Counted from the first letter of the stretch, positions 30,001-41,367 are shown. The stretch is DNA of 64,000 nucleotides from Amia ocellicauda (GCF_036373705.1 NW_027102664.1:433697-497696), one strand, 5' to 3'. The notes: generated from the letters alone by a model not told the origin. Numbers and translations are program-made.

Positions 30001-31540
30001 CGCCCTCTGTTTACATTATGAGGTAAAGGAGGGTGAGAGAGTAGATTACTATGATTTCACCAGTCTGTACCCTTATGTCAACAAGACCAAAATGTACCCG
30101 GTGGGGCGTCCAACCATTGTTTATCGTGACTTTCTCGAAATCGGACATTACTTTGGTTTGATCAAAGTCACCATGTACCCTCCTCGCGAGCTGTTCTTAC
30201 CCATGTTGCCTTACAGGTGTTCGGGAAAATTGATGTTCCCTCTGTGTAGAACGTGTGTGGAAACTGAAAATCAAACTACCTCTTGTCTGCACAGTGATGA
30301 AGAGAGAGCGCTGACGGGTGTCTGGTGTAGCATTGAGCTTGACAAGGCGGTGGAGAAAGGTTACAGAGTCGGTAAGGTGAATGAGGTTTGGCATTTTTCT
30401 GAAAAATCTGATACTCTTTTTGCTGATTACATTATGACCCATCTGAAAGGGAAACAGGAGGCATCGGGCTATCCCTCATGGTGTGTTGACTCCGCGGCCA
30501 AAGAGCGATACGTTCAGCAATATTTTGAAAAGGAAGGGATCCGTCTAGAGCCGGGGAACATAACTGTAAACCCCGCCAAGAGACAAATGTCCAAACAGAT
30601 TTTAAACAGTCTGTGGGGTAAGTTTGGGGAAAGAAATTACCGTCTAAACACAACCTTGATTAAAACCCCTGAACAGTTTATAGAATTTATGTTTTCCAAA
30701 CAACATGCAGTATCACACTTTCAATTCTTAAATGACCACGTGGCACAGGTCCAGTGGAGGGCCCCTAAAGATTACTATGATTTCACCAGTCTGTACCCTT
30801 ATGTCAACAAGACCAAAATGTACCCGGTGGGGCGTCCAACCATTGTTTATCGTGACTTTCTCGAAATCGGACATTACTTTGGTTTGATCAAAGTCACCAT
30901 GTACCCTCCTCGCGAGCTGTTCTTACCCGTGTTGCCTTACTGGTGTTCGGGAAAATTGATGTTCCCTCTGTGTAGAACGTGTGTGGAAACTGAAAATCAA
31001 ACTACCTCTTGTCTGCACAGTGATGAAGAGAGAGCGCTGACGGGTGTTACCACGGCTTACGCCCGGCTTGAACTGTACAACTTAATGGATCAGTTGCAGG
31101 AACGCACGCTCTATCATGATACTGACTCTGTAATCTTTGTCACCAGGCCAGGGGATTGGGTCCCTCCCCTCGGGGACTACCTTGGGGAGTTAACGAGCGA
31201 ACTAGATCCTCAGGACCACATAGTGGAGTTTGTTTCAGGGGGTCCTAAGACTTACGCATACAGAACGGCTGCGGGTAAGACCTGTATGAAAGTTAAGGGT
31301 TTCACTCTGAACCATTGTAACAACAAGCTCATTAACATCAAGTCTCTGACGACCCTGGTAGAAAGTTTTGTAACCGAGAAAGACGCGCCTCCTCGTGAGA
31401 TTATTACAGCCGGAAATCAGATCTATCGCAATAAAAAGGGGTAAATGTTGGAAAATAGATCACTAAACAAACGATTCAGGGTGGTGTACAATAAAAGAGT
31501 GTTGAAGACTGATTATACCACTCTGCCTTATGGATATTAG
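27081..31540 (+). pseudogene. polB: Protein-primed family B DNA polymerase, copy B
   Basis: It has the same domain order as copy A. The three shared lesions are TGA at codon 3 (27087-27089), the frame change near 27938-27962 and TAA 29123-29125. The Exo I catalytic Asp is replaced by Ala (GCT 28844-28846), as in copy C. A 278-bp segment carrying motif A (30044-30321) is repeated in frame at 30770-31047, replacing the segment before motif C. TAA at 31442-31444 ends the frame early. Motif C reads YHDTDS. Long open stretches remain (27971-29125 and 29156-31444). Confidence 0.93.
30770..31047 (+). repeat. 278-bp intragenic duplication of the polymerase motif A region
   Basis: Aligns with 30044-30321 at a constant offset of 726 bp with only a few differences. 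GATT is shared at the left junction and TGT/TTT at the right. About 45 bp of the original sequence were lost. The reading frame is kept. Confidence 0.9.
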
Positions 31541-32201
31541 CGGTGGTTTTGATAACAGACTTCAACACCCTTTCTCCTGTATTATAGCTGGTCCCTCCAA
31601 TTCGGGGAAGAGCTATCTTATAAAGAACATCATAGAAGATGTGGACGCAACCAAGTCCCAAGCTCTTGACAACATAGTGTGGTGTTACTCTTGCTGGCAA
31701 CCTCTCTACGATGATTTGGCTTCGAAAAAAAATAATCTGAAATTTGTGCAAGGTCTCCCCGCCTTGTTGTGTGACGATGACTTGTTCCCGCCCGGTCAAA
31801 CTAATCTAGTGATCCTTGATGACCTGATGGAGCAGGCCGGTGACAACAGTGAAGTGGAAAAAGCTTTCACAAAGTACACTCATCATAGGAATTTAAGTAT
31901 TATTTATTTAGTTCAAAATCTATTTTTTCAAGGTAAAAAAAGCCGCACTATTAATTTAAATGCCAATTATATAATTCTTTTTAAAAACCCCAGAGATAAA
32001 CTACAGGTCACCGTCTTGGCTCGTCAAATGTACCCTAACCAGACCAAGTTCTTTTTGGAGGCATTTGAGGATGCCACCAAAAAACCCTACGGGTACTTGA
32101 TTGCAGACTTAAAAGCACAAACCCCAGAAGACTTTCGCCTCAGAACAGGTTTGTGCCCGCCCGATTGGCCGGCAGTGTATGTGCTAAAGAAAAGGAAATA
32201 A
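31530..32201 (+). CDS. A32/FtsK-HerA-type packaging ATPase, copy B
   Basis: Intact 223-aa ORF with Walker A GPSNSGKS and Walker B LVILDD. Differs from copy A by a few substitutions. It overlaps the end of the polymerase frame and lies 6 nt before the small basic gene. Confidence 0.92.
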   Translation: MDISGGFDNRLQHPFSCIIAGPSNSGKSYLIKNIIEDVDATKSQALDNIVWCYSCWQPLYDDLASKKNNLKFVQGLPALLCDDDLFPPGQTNLVILDDLMEQAGDNSEVEKAFTKYTHHRNLSIIYLVQNLFFQGKKSRTINLNANYIILFKNPRDKLQVTVLARQMYPNQTKFFLEAFEDATKKPYGYLIADLKAQTPEDFRLRTGLCPPDWPAVYVLKKRK

Positions 32202-32207
32202 ATAAGA

Positions 32208-32543
32208 ATGTCTGTTCGGATTAAAAGAAATCTGCCACTTTTGCAAATGTTATTTGAGGGGAGCCCGCGCCATAGGAAAGCTGTGCTGGCAGGGGCCCCC
32301 TCGGATTTGATCGAGACCCTGTGTGAAATAGCTTTTAACATCTTACGTGGTAATATACCCCTAACCCCTTCTCAACATTCTAAACTCAAAAAACAAAAAG
32401 CGGTTATCAAGATCATCGCTAATAAGAAGTATTCTATTAAAAGAAAAAGAAAGAAGATTAATCAAACCGGGGGTTTTATAGGACCGCTGTTGAGCATAGC
32501 CGTGCCTTTCCTAACCAGTCTTCTAGCTTCCAGAGTGGGTTAA
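32208..32543 (+). CDS. Small basic conserved Maverick protein (111 aa), copy B
   Basis: Intact. It has the KRKRKK cluster and a C-terminal hydrophobic helix, and differs from copy A by one residue (Leu to Ile near residue 97). A core or membrane-active role is inferred. Confidence 0.8.
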   Translation: MSVRIKRNLPLLQMLFEGSPRHRKAVLAGAPSDLIETLCEIAFNILRGNIPLTPSQHSKLKKQKAVIKIIANKKYSIKRKRKKINQTGGFIGPLLSIAVPFLTSLLASRVG

Positions 32544-32545
32544 TA

Positions 32546-33289
32546 ATGGAATATGCTCAGAAAATGTTTTTGATCCCTCAGGAGCAGCTTGAGAAACTGA
32601 GAAAAAATGTTGTCGGGCCAGAGCCCATTAGACAAACGGCCGAAAACAACCTGGACTCTGAAATGAAAGCTATACAGGCCAGGGCCGATTTAAATCAGTA
32701 TTCCAAAGCCCAGTTGTATACCAACACGTTACAGCGCTACCTCCATTTGGTTAGACAGGGTGAAAAAGATCAAAACATTTTAACTTTAACCATGGCCTCT
32801 CAAGAAAATGGTTCTGGGGCTGATGCGGGGGGTACGGTTGATAAAGATGTTGCGGTGACCGAACCTGTTGAGAGTTCAGAGGGAGATGTTGTAACGGATG
32901 TTTTGAGAAACATGCCGGCCAGAAGCAAAAGACATGCAGAATATATCCTGCACAAAATGGTTCAGAAACCGCGGGTAACGGCTTGGAATGAACAGGGTGA
33001 ATTTGTTTTTAAAGGACAACTGATCAAAGGTTCACACATGTTTGATTTGTTGAAGAGTGTCACTAGCACTAATAAGGTACCCGATAGTCGCCGACCTGTA
33101 GGCTGGAATGCTTTCCTACAGGCGATGGCCTGTCTGAACATGCCCCAATCCACAGTTCCTAACCAGGAAACGCGACAAAAATTCCATCTGTGTAAAGAGG
33201 TGGAGCCTGATCTGACTCCGATATCTCATTACTCTGACCGTGCTGAGCGACCATCCTCAGGATCAATCCATCGTTGGGAAGCTTATTAA
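32546..33289 (+). CDS. Conserved 247-aa Maverick protein, copy B
   Basis: Intact last gene of the rightward block with scattered substitutions relative to A. Same charged helical N-terminus, acidic linker and Trp/Pro-containing C-terminal domain. Function unknown. Confidence 0.75.
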   Translation: MEYAQKMFLIPQEQLEKLRKNVVGPEPIRQTAENNLDSEMKAIQARADLNQYSKAQLYTNTLQRYLHLVRQGEKDQNILTLTMASQENGSGADAGGTVDKDVAVTEPVESSEGDVVTDVLRNMPARSKRHAEYILHKMVQKPRVTAWNEQGEFVFKGQLIKGSHMFDLLKSVTSTNKVPDSRRPVGWNAFLQAMACLNMPQSTVPNQETRQKFHLCKEVEPDLTPISHYSDRAERPSSGSIHRWEAY

Positions 33290-33468
33290 TCTCATGTTTT
33301 TATTTGTCTCCCCTGTAAATAATGACCCGACAAACAATTTTTTATTTAATTTTTTTTATTTTCAAATGTTGTACATTTATTTATAACATAACCCCTGCTT
33401 TGTATTAGAATTGTTTTGAATAAAAACAAAACTAATGATTCAAAGGCTGTTTTCATTATTTTTTCACC
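33290..33468 (+). terminator. Convergent polyadenylation region, copy B
   Basis: AATAAA for the + strand lies near 33419-33424 and TTTATT for the - strand near 33377-33382, with a T-rich stretch between the converging blocks. No gene is seen. Confidence 0.65.
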
Positions 33469-34041
33469 TTAACACGCATGACATCTTTTAAAATCCTCAC
33501 AAGAACACCCCATCTGTATACATGGCTGGCTAGGGTCGTAAGTCATTGTGTTATAAGGGGGGGTCCACAGTGTACTGACAAACTCTGCCACTTTTTTATC
33601 ATTTTGGCCTAAATCCTCACTGTACAAGGCCATAATATCGGGGTATGACCTTCCTTTAGATCTATGATATAAGAAAAACACACAGTGTTGACCACAAGTG
33701 AAGGTCTGAAGACTTTGTACTTGACGACCGCTGTAAATGGTTTCTTGACAGTTGTTGAGCAGAAAGTTATTGATCTTCCGAGGGAAAGGTCTGAAATCCG
33801 GGGGGTTTCCATAGGAATCAAAAAATTCACCACGGTGGTCCTCCCTTAGATAAATAGCCAGCCAATGTTCTCCGGGCATATTTTTAGGGTGTGTGTTGAT
33901 TATGTACATTGCAGGTAAATTCTTGATCTTAAATTTAGGCAGCTGATCGCAGGCGTAGACTCCTTGAAACAGTTTCCGTGAGCCGGCCAGGGCATTCATG
34001 ATGTGGTTGAGCTCTCTGGTGTTCATTTTAATAATAATCAT
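33469..34041 (-). CDS. Adenain-like cysteine protease, copy B
   Basis: Intact 190-aa ORF. The predicted catalytic set is His59 (GEHW), Asp75 (FFDSY), Gln109 and Cys116 (TCGQHC), matching family C5 order and spacing. It would mature virion proteins. The ATG at 34041 overlaps the capsid stop by 14 nt; a second ATG five codons in (34026) is an alternative start. The C-terminus is Cys-rich. Confidence 0.9.
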   Translation of the reverse strand: MIIIKMNTRELNHIMNALAGSRKLFQGVYACDQLPKFKIKNLPAMYIINTHPKNMPGEHWLAIYLREDHRGEFFDSYGNPPDFRPFPRKINNFLLNNCQETIYSGRQVQSLQTFTCGQHCVFFLYHRSKGRSYPDIMALYSEDLGQNDKKVAEFVSTLWTPPYNTMTYDPSQPCIQMGCSCEDFKRCHAC

Positions 34042-35212
34042 ACCGAACGTTTCTCCTCTGATTCACCTCAATAATGTTGTCAAACACAGCATACACGACC
34101 ATATTTACAGTGCGTGGTAGAGGCTGCTTGAAACGCATCTCCAAACGCATATTGCCCGTCTTCATCAGTGAAAAATGTTGTCCACACTCTTCATCAGGGG
34201 TCAGGTTGAAACCATTCAGGGTGTAACCGCTGCAGTATTCCCGGCGATCGATCAGCAGAGTTTGATCCTTGAGATGGCGACCCGTAGCCAGTACTAGACT
34301 GTAATATTCACGAACCGCATTGCCGTTTTCAAAGTCAGGTTGAAAAGGTCTGGATGGAACCTGCACACCATCGACGTACAACGCTATAAATTCCGCGTTA
34401 AAATGTTTAAAGTTAAAGGGGTTCTTGTTGTAAACCCCGGTAAATGCATCATTATCCACGAGACCTATAATAACCTGTTTTGGGAGCTGTCCTAGAAACA
34501 GATTTTCCTGGTTCATCACCCGTGTCCCTGCGGGGATACTGTGGACTTTCATATAGACTCTTTCGATCGGGTACTTGGCGTTTGCCGTCATTAACGCCTG
34601 CGTGTGTCCTAGTTTAACCGCCGGGGAGACGGACACTTTCTTCACAAACAGCGAGGCCAATAATATGGTCAGTTTATATTTTTCAGTATCAGGGGTCATC
34701 AGACAAAAAGCACTTTTACTACGGATCATTTTAATTTTAATGTCTACCCCGTTGAGCATGAGTTTTTCTTGGAAAAATATGTCTGCATGGATATGCCCCA
34801 TTAGCTCAAAGGTCCTCCCTTCTGTTGAAGAGGCCGTTCTTTTTTGAAAACCCTTATTGAGTCCCTCTGGATCCTTGTCGTCCATAGCTTCCGGGATGTC
34901 TTTGAAGAAAAGGCCGGGGCTGAACTGTTTGCTCAGGGTCTCCTCACTATAATTAAGGATACACTCCATCATGGCTCTATAGGGGTAAGTATTGCTGCTT
35001 TGACTAATGAGCCGATCTCCCAGGGTCACATCCACCTGTGAAAACATGGTGGCCACCGGGTAATTGATGACCCAGCGTTGGCCGTCTTCTCGATTGCATC
35101 GCCATCCTCATCAGTCACTTTACAGTTCATTAAAATAAATGTGTTATTCAAATCAATATAATCCTCGCCATTGCCAGCTATAAAAAACTCCAGAGGGGCC
35201 GTGTCTGAAATT
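34028..35212 (-). pseudogene. Major capsid protein, copy B (N-terminus deleted)
   Basis: The C-terminal 342 codons are open (35056-34028). Upstream, a one-base deletion in a C-run near 35072 shifts frame, and a ~214-bp deletion at ~35212 removes the first ~40 codons and the end of the pVI-like gene. Unlike A, C and D, this copy keeps GAG where they have TAG. Confidence 0.87.
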
Positions 35213-35611
35213 TCCACGATATGTTGGAGAATGAGAGATTCTTCGTTTTTTGTTAGCCACGGATCTTCGTCGCCCTGGTGGACACATGCTGTTTCTTCTT
35301 TTACCCCCCCTCCTCGCCATTACCATGAGACCCGAACCCTCCTGATGCTCATGGCTAGCTGCCCGGTTCATAACATTGGTGAACACGTCACTAACAATAT
35401 TTTTAGCCGCTGATTTCAAGTGGGGTCTGGCTATAGCAAAGCCTCTCTTAAGCAGGGGTACGGCCATTCTAAAGAGACCACGAAAGAGTCCTCCTAGACC
35501 GGCGCCATACATTGTGGGGGCTCCTACAATACCGGGCAAGCCGTTCCCGGCTTGCATCTTGTAATAATCCACATAGGCGCTAGGATCTACATAACCCCTC
35601 GAGGTAGCCAT
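35213..35611 (-). pseudogene. pVI/pX-like minor capsid protein, copy B (3' end deleted)
   Basis: The N-terminus and amphipathic segment are intact from ATG 35611. The basic C-terminal tail is cut by the ~214-bp deletion, so the frame runs into out-of-frame capsid-gene sequence. Confidence 0.75.
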
Positions 35612-35612
35612 T

Positions 35613-36341
35613 TTAATAATGTACACACTGTTTCAGGGGTCGAAAATGTAGTTTGACAATAACTTTACCGAAGCGGAAGGGTACGTTGATATTCTGATCC
35701 GATTTGACTTCGATCGTGATGTTGTCAAAGTGGGTCTTTGAGACTGGTACGTAGTGTGGCTTGTCATAAGTAATTGTGACCATGTCATTGCTTTTACCTT
35801 TAATAAGTACATTTCTCAAAAGGGGGACATAACTATCCCCGACCCTCTGGTGGGTTATGATATCCGTATACACATAAAGAGTGTAAAAGCCGCCCCACCA
35901 CTTCTGAGAACCTGCTCTCTGTGTCAGAATAGAACCCTAATATACGCCCCAGTTGGCCGCTGGTTTGAATGCTAATACCTGGTTTTGACACCTTGTACAC
36001 TCTGTTTTTAATAGGGTTGTAATATAGCTTGATGTTGGGGGTGCCTTCTGAGAACTGTTTATGAATCTCATCTAATATTTTATCCACATTGTCATAATAA
36101 CCTCCTTGTATCGTGAATATCCATTGATTTTAACATCATCAAAAATGGCGAAGGTGGCATCCTTATCTTGTAAAACAGCCCAAGTGTAAGGATACTGTAT
36201 TTCCGCCAACCCCACTTCCCACGACCCCCTTAGATCTATAGATTTTCCAAATTGTACCGTGTAACTGGATATTTCATTTTTAGGGTATATATCGAGAGAG
36301 GCGTTACTGGGTAGAGTCACGTAGAAGCCTCCTGATTCCAT
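35613..36341 (-). pseudogene. Penton-like capsid protein, copy B
   Basis: It carries the shared extra-base frameshift (G-run near 35892-35899) and a private deletion near 36127 that shifts frame again. The ATG is at 36341. Confidence 0.83.
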
Positions 36342-36387
36342 CTTGAGTACCGAAAGTAATGCCCCCAACACACCCACGGGCATGTTG

Positions 36388-37479
36388 TTATAAGGATTGA
36401 ATATCGCAAACCTGTTGTTCCGGGACCCAACTATTGAACTTTTCAGGCCATCCAAGCCATTTCACCAACACGTATTTTTTCCGGTTCTGGGTTTTTTCAG
36501 CTAATATCTTTTCAACTCTGTATACACTGTCTTTACCCACAATCATTTTTTGTAACTCGGCTTCGTAAAACGTTCCTTCTATATCCTCCCCGTCATAGTC
36601 TTTTAACCGGTACACGGGGGGGTCTCAAGCCAACTGTTCGGTAACTGTAAAATATTCGTCAGAAAATGTTTGTTCATAACCTTTGGCAAAAGTACTCCTT
36701 AGCTTTGAAACGTGAACCACATCACCGATGTTGAACTTATAAGTAGTTTTTCCCTTCTTAATAAATGGTCCGTATAATTCTTTATAGACCTTAAAATAAT
36801 TACTTTGATCAACATCTATAGGCTTCATTTTAATACTGGTGTGATACCCTTGGTTGTAAGCATCGATAAAATCCTGAACTTTATCAAAATACTTGAACGT
36901 GTTGACCGCTGTAAAATATCTCCAGATTTTGGTCTTCATGGTGCGGTTAAACCTCTCCACTACCAATGCCTTAAGCTCATTACCGGTGGTGAAATGATGT
37001 ATTTTGTGTCTCTTCAGTAGATTCTGAAATTCTCTGTTGAGAAACTCTTTTCCTTTATCAGTCTGCAGTTTTTTAGGACATCGACCCTGGGACAATATAT
37101 CCTCAAAGGCCCTTGTCACCGCCCGACCTGTTTTTTTATGTAGAATGCGAGCCCAGGCATATTTTGATAACACATCAAAACACATCAACATCAATTTGTG
37201 ACCATTGTTATGTTTTGATAAATTTGACATATCGACTAGATCCATTTGCCATTGTGAGTCTATGTCAGTTGCATATACGCGGTTTCTTTTAAAGTTAATC
37301 CTGAGAGGTTTATGTAAGGTATAGGCGTCTTGTTCCCGTAACCATTCTGAAACAACCACATCATTAACCTTCACTCCGGCCTCAGCGAGTCCTCTTTGAA
37401 AACCCTTCTTACCTGCCAAACCCCCAATCTTGGCTGGGTTGTAGTATAGTTCCTGCATTTGGGGAGCTTGCCGAGTCAT
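36388..37479 (-). pseudogene. Retroviral-type integrase with chromodomain, copy B
   Basis: The 363-codon frame has the DDE core and chromodomain. A single nonsense change (AGA to TGA, 36622-36624) separates the catalytic part (284 codons open) from the chromodomain region. The ATG is at 37479. Confidence 0.93.
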
Positions 37480-37651
37480 TCTGTCAAATAACCAAACAGA
37501 CCCACACTATGCGCAAAGTTTTTATACAAGGTTTTTTATTCAACTTCAGGAGAGCAGATACCCCTTTTTAGACATTTGAGAAAAGTATAACATACACAAC
37601 AATTTTTTCTACGGTCCAGACAAAAAGAAATCAGATGATTGGTTACTTGAT

Positions 37652-38044
37652 CTATATCAACAAATATACCTGTTTCTTTATCTTGTAGGCACACACCTCA
37701 GTTACATATGTAAATAAAACAACAATATGACCTATTTTAAAAGTAAACAGAGGTGTATTAAACATGCTCAGCAAAAGGTCATACAGATGTTGATGATATG
37801 GCCTAATATCATTCTTGGCCCCCTTGAGCGCTTCATCCCAGTGTTCGTACCCCCCGGTCTTTGTTACAGCAGCCATTCACTTTTCCAGGTTTGAAAGTTG
37901 ATCCTCATCGATGGTTAAATCTGTAGAGAAAAGGCTCGCGTTGGCTACTTTTCTGTCAAGCACATGGTGTAATAGCGCTCTCAGGTTAGCTACAGAGTGT
38001 TGATGACAGAACCAGTTGCAGAAGCAGTCCAGAACATTCCCCAT
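37652..38044 (-). pseudogene. Putative Bcl-2-like accessory protein, copy B
   Basis: Homolog of 13469-13861 with a TTA to TGA nonsense change at ~37877-37879, leaving the C-terminal 74 residues open. The same nonsense change occurs in copy D. Confidence 0.45.
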
Positions 38045-38056
38045 GTTCAAAGTCCC

Positions 38057-38905
38057 TTAGTTCAGGTCAGAGTCTGAATCAGTGGCGTAGATGTCGAATT
38101 CCTCGTCGCTGCCCCCAGCTTTAACTTCTTTACTGAAGAAATAAGCTTTTAGCTTGCCAGCGGTTTTTCTACTCGGCTCATCCAGGTCATTGACCAGCTG
38201 CCCAAGTTTCTCTATTATAAACGGCTCCTTTTTCAGCTCCAGCAAAATCTCATCTATGATTTTCTGGACTTGTCCCGCAGTGACATGTATGTGGGAGTAA
38301 GACAGCGCCTTGATTAGTGCCGGTTTCAGCCACGGTTTGTTCAGTCTTCTGTAAAACACGTTGAAATAGAACAGGAAATAGTAACGGTCTGGTTCAAACA
38401 AACAACTGTGTCTCAACTGACTGGGGTGATTCACTTCACACCCCCGACAGACTTCTTTCAGAGCTCGGTCGATGAGAGCACTCAGAATATACACCAGGGT
38501 GCTTTTAACCACTCTGCTTACTTGGTCACATACCCCGGGCATAAATACTGCGTCTTCATCACGCCCCTGGGACAGTCCGATGCTCATTGGGTCGCCTGGT
38601 GGTTTGTGGGGTGTTTCTACATCCATTGGACTGACCCCCTCCTGAGACGCACAGACGGTAGACAGTTCGGCAAAATCGAGGCCCTCCATGAGCTCCAGAG
38701 GCTGGGGATCCCCGAGACTCATTTGGACATCCATCGCACCGCATGTTGTTTCGTCCTGAGGGACCGGGGTCTGAGGTCTTGGAGGGTAACCGCAGTCAGA
38801 GGGTTCCAGAGTGTATACAAAATCTGGGGAATAGAACCAGGGGTGATCCCGGGTTTGAAGAGGCCTGTAGAGCCTGTCGACGTCCGCAGCTTTCGGGTAA
38901 GACAT
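38057..38905 (-). CDS. 282-aa Cys/His-motif accessory protein, copy B
   Basis: Intact and close to copy A. Retains the C-x2-C...HPSQ...H-x-C cluster at residues 153-168 and the acidic tail. TATA-like and CRE-like motifs lie upstream as in A. Confidence 0.7.
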   Translation of the reverse strand: MSYPKAADVDRLYRPLQTRDHPWFYSPDFVYTLEPSDCGYPPRPQTPVPQDETTCGAMDVQMSLGDPQPLELMEGLDFAELSTVCASQEGVSPMDVETPHKPPGDPMSIGLSQGRDEDAVFMPGVCDQVSRVVKSTLVYILSALIDRALKEVCRGCEVNHPSQLRHSCLFEPDRYYFLFYFNVFYRRLNKPWLKPALIKALSYSHIHVTAGQVQKIIDEILLELKKEPFIIEKLGQLVNDLDEPSRKTAGKLKAYFFSKEVKAGGSDEEFDIYATDSDSDLN

Positions 38906-38983
38906 TCTCTTTAATTTTAAACCATGAATGAATTGTTGCGCCTTTTATCCTATCTCTTCACTACGTCACGACACACCGCCCTC

Positions 38984-39571
38984 TTAGAAGAGAGTAGCCC
39001 CTGAGCCGTCAGACCCCCCTCCAAAACCCCACACGTCGTCGGTTTTATCATCGTCGTCGTCATTCAAGGGGGATATATAATCCATAATCCAGCATATTCT
39101 CCTTCTAACCAAATCCAGTTGCGAACATTTGGTCAAGATGTCAAAACCATCATTTATACAGTTTATGACCTCTTTCAAGAACGGCCAGTCCACGGCGTCA
39201 AACATAATTTCAGTAACCTGTTTTTCTGGATCCTCCACACCCCCTTCAATAGGGTTTGTAATCAGGGTACTGCTAAACAAAACCTTACGATCTGTAGTTT
39301 GAGATAGACTCTTCACCACTCTACCGTAGTTCTGCAAGCTTTCCCATTCACACCTTTCAAAACCCTGAGTCGGAGACTCCATTTCGCATTCTCTTGGACC
39401 CTCTTGCAAGCCTTCTAGAGTCTTATCCACAAGCCCCAGATCTCTCCAGGCCATCACCTTCAACCAGTCCTCATAAGAGTATTCAATTACCGTCTCAAAA
39501 GGTTCCAACGTACCCTCCTTCTCTCCCAAAGCAAAAAGCTCCACTCCAACATAGCTGGGATCCCTTTTAAA
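38984..39571 (-). pseudogene. 236-aa right-terminal orphan protein, copy B (5' end lost)
   Basis: The C-terminal ~195 residues are preserved. The N-terminal coding part, promoter and right inverted repeat are replaced by a tRNA-array unit at ~39571-39574. An accidental open fusion reads through the junction into array sequence as far as 39808. Confidence 0.7.
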
Positions 39572-39770
39572 GCGCAGGGCGACCTGCCTTTGAAAGAGTT
39601 TCCAAAGTGTCCTGATGTGCCCTTTAGCAATGCCAAACAGGTCTGTGAAAATGGCATCCTTTCGCGGCACTTCAGACGCCATCTCACAGTCTAGCCGACC
39701 TGAAATGCGTGAGCCCGTTTTACCAGCAGGCTTCAACGGTAACCGTTTGAAGCAAGACGTGGCAGTGTCA

Positions 39771-39843
39771 GTTTCCGTAGTGTAGCGGTTATCACGTTCG
39801 CCTAACACGCGAAAGGTCCCCGGTTCGAAACCGGGCGGAAACA
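39771..39843 (+). tRNA. tRNA-Val(AAC)
   Basis: Essentially the vertebrate tRNA-Val(AAC) sequence with one D-loop change. All stems pair and A/B boxes are intact. Best candidate for a functional AAC gene here. Confidence 0.92.
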
Positions 39844-40442
39844 GCCTGCTGTGGGCCGGTCCATTTCATCCTGTTTGCCCTTGTGGTTCCCCGGAGTCGG
39901 TGGGTAGCTTTTCTTCATTGGAGTGCCCGAAATCGGTGCTCTCACAGCGTCCGTCCGTCGACAGGTTGAAATTGTAAACGCTGGTGTAGCCACTTTTAAT
40001 TAAAATCTGATGATGATGATGATGATGATGTTGTTGTTGTTGTTCTTGTTGTTGTTCTTGTTGTCATCGTGGTCGCCGTCATTATTATTGTTAAAGTAAA
40101 GCAGTAGTTAGATTTGTTGCTACCGTAAGGTGCAGAAGGCACAATAGCTCTGTGATTGTCTGATGGTGGCACAAGACAAGCAGCAGCTGTTTGAACAAGC
40201 CATTGAGCATCACCTTGTTGGGGTAAGTGTAAGTCTTGTCATAGCTCAGGGCGTTCTTCCTTTGAAAGAGTTTCCAAAGTGTCCTGATGTGCCCTTTAGC
40301 AATGCCAAACAGGTCAGTGAAAATGGCATCCTTTCGCCGCACTTCAGACGACATCTCACAGCCTAGCCGACCTGAAACACCTGAGCCCGTTTTACCAGCA
40401 GGCTTTAACGGTAACCATTTGAAGCAAGAGGCAGCGGTGTCA

Positions 40443-40515
40443 GTTTCCGTAGTGTAGCGGTTATCACGTTCGCCCAACGCGCGAAAGGTCCCCGGTTCGA
40501 AACCGGGCGGAAACA
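40443..40515 (+). tRNA. tRNA-Val(AAC) with C33
   Basis: Stems and B box are intact, anticodon AAC. The nearly invariant U33 is C (loop CCAACGC), which probably impairs decoding. Confidence 0.7.
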
Positions 40516-40790
40516 GCCTACTGTGCCCTTTTCGTCATGCTTGCCCTCGTGGTTCCCCGGAGGCGGTGGGTGTCTTTTCTTCATTGGAGTGCCCGCAATC
40601 GATGCACTCAGAGCGTCCGTCCGTCGACAGGTTGAAATTGTAAACGCTGGTGTAGCCACTTTTAATTAAAATCTGATGATGATGATGATGATGATGTTGT
40701 TGTTGTTGTTCTTGTTGTCATCGTGGTCGCCGTCATTATTATTGTTAAAGTAAAGCAGTAGTTAGATTTGTTGCTACCGTAAGGTGTAGA

Positions 40791-41367
40791 AGACAACAGT
40801 AGGTATGGCGTGTGATATCAAAACATTCAGAATACTTTTAACCTATATAATTTATAAGCTTTGTAAAATAAACCCAAATATCTCTTTTGCGGGGATAAAC
40901 GCTGTTCTGAGTAGTTTGTGACTTGTTTAATACCAAACAAAGCATCGCTATAAAAAATAAATAAAAAAATCACTGTAAAAGCGCTAGTTATTTTTGATCT
41001 TTATAGTTATTTTCTAGGCTCAGGTTGTTTTTTAGCGCTTATAAAGGCCTGAAATATTCTTAGTGGTTGTTGACTATAGGTCTTGATGCTTAAAAATGTT
41101 TTTTTGAGAGACCAAAAGGTTCTAATAAAAGTTTAGAGTAGAGAGGAGAGAGATCGTCTCCATCTTGGTTTCTATTTGAAATTTGATGCAGTGTCATTTT
41201 ATTGGTTGGTTTTGATATGTTAATTGGTAACAGGGTGGCACAAAGGCCAGACCAGAACAATGCCTTACAAGCAGATCCGGCATGTGGCCATCAGTATAAG
41301 TATGAAGGTCTGGTCTTCAGCTCGACAGACTCATACTGACCTTTCGATTTAAGACTAAAGATCAACA
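40791..41367 (+). other. Left subterminal noncoding region, copy C (truncated)
   Basis: Aligns to the inner part of the same region in A and B. The AGCGCT inverted repeat (around 40979-41040) and TATAAGTA at 41295-41302 are preserved. No gene is seen. Confidence 0.65.

Larger units (their letters stand above)
23556..39572 (+). mobile_element. Maverick/Polinton element, copy B (right end lost)
   Basis: The left terminal inverted repeat is intact and both gene blocks are present. The sequence switches to a tRNA-array unit inside the 236-aa gene at ~39571-39574, across shared bases AGCG. The right inverted repeat is absent. Confidence 0.95.
39573..40790 (+). repeat. tRNA-Val array 2 between copies B and C
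   Basis: About two array units with TGA/TTG microsatellites (near 40006-40065 and 40674-40715). It joins B inside the 236-aa gene and C inside the left subterminal region. Both junctions show short microhomology (AGCG and AGA). Confidence 0.88.
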
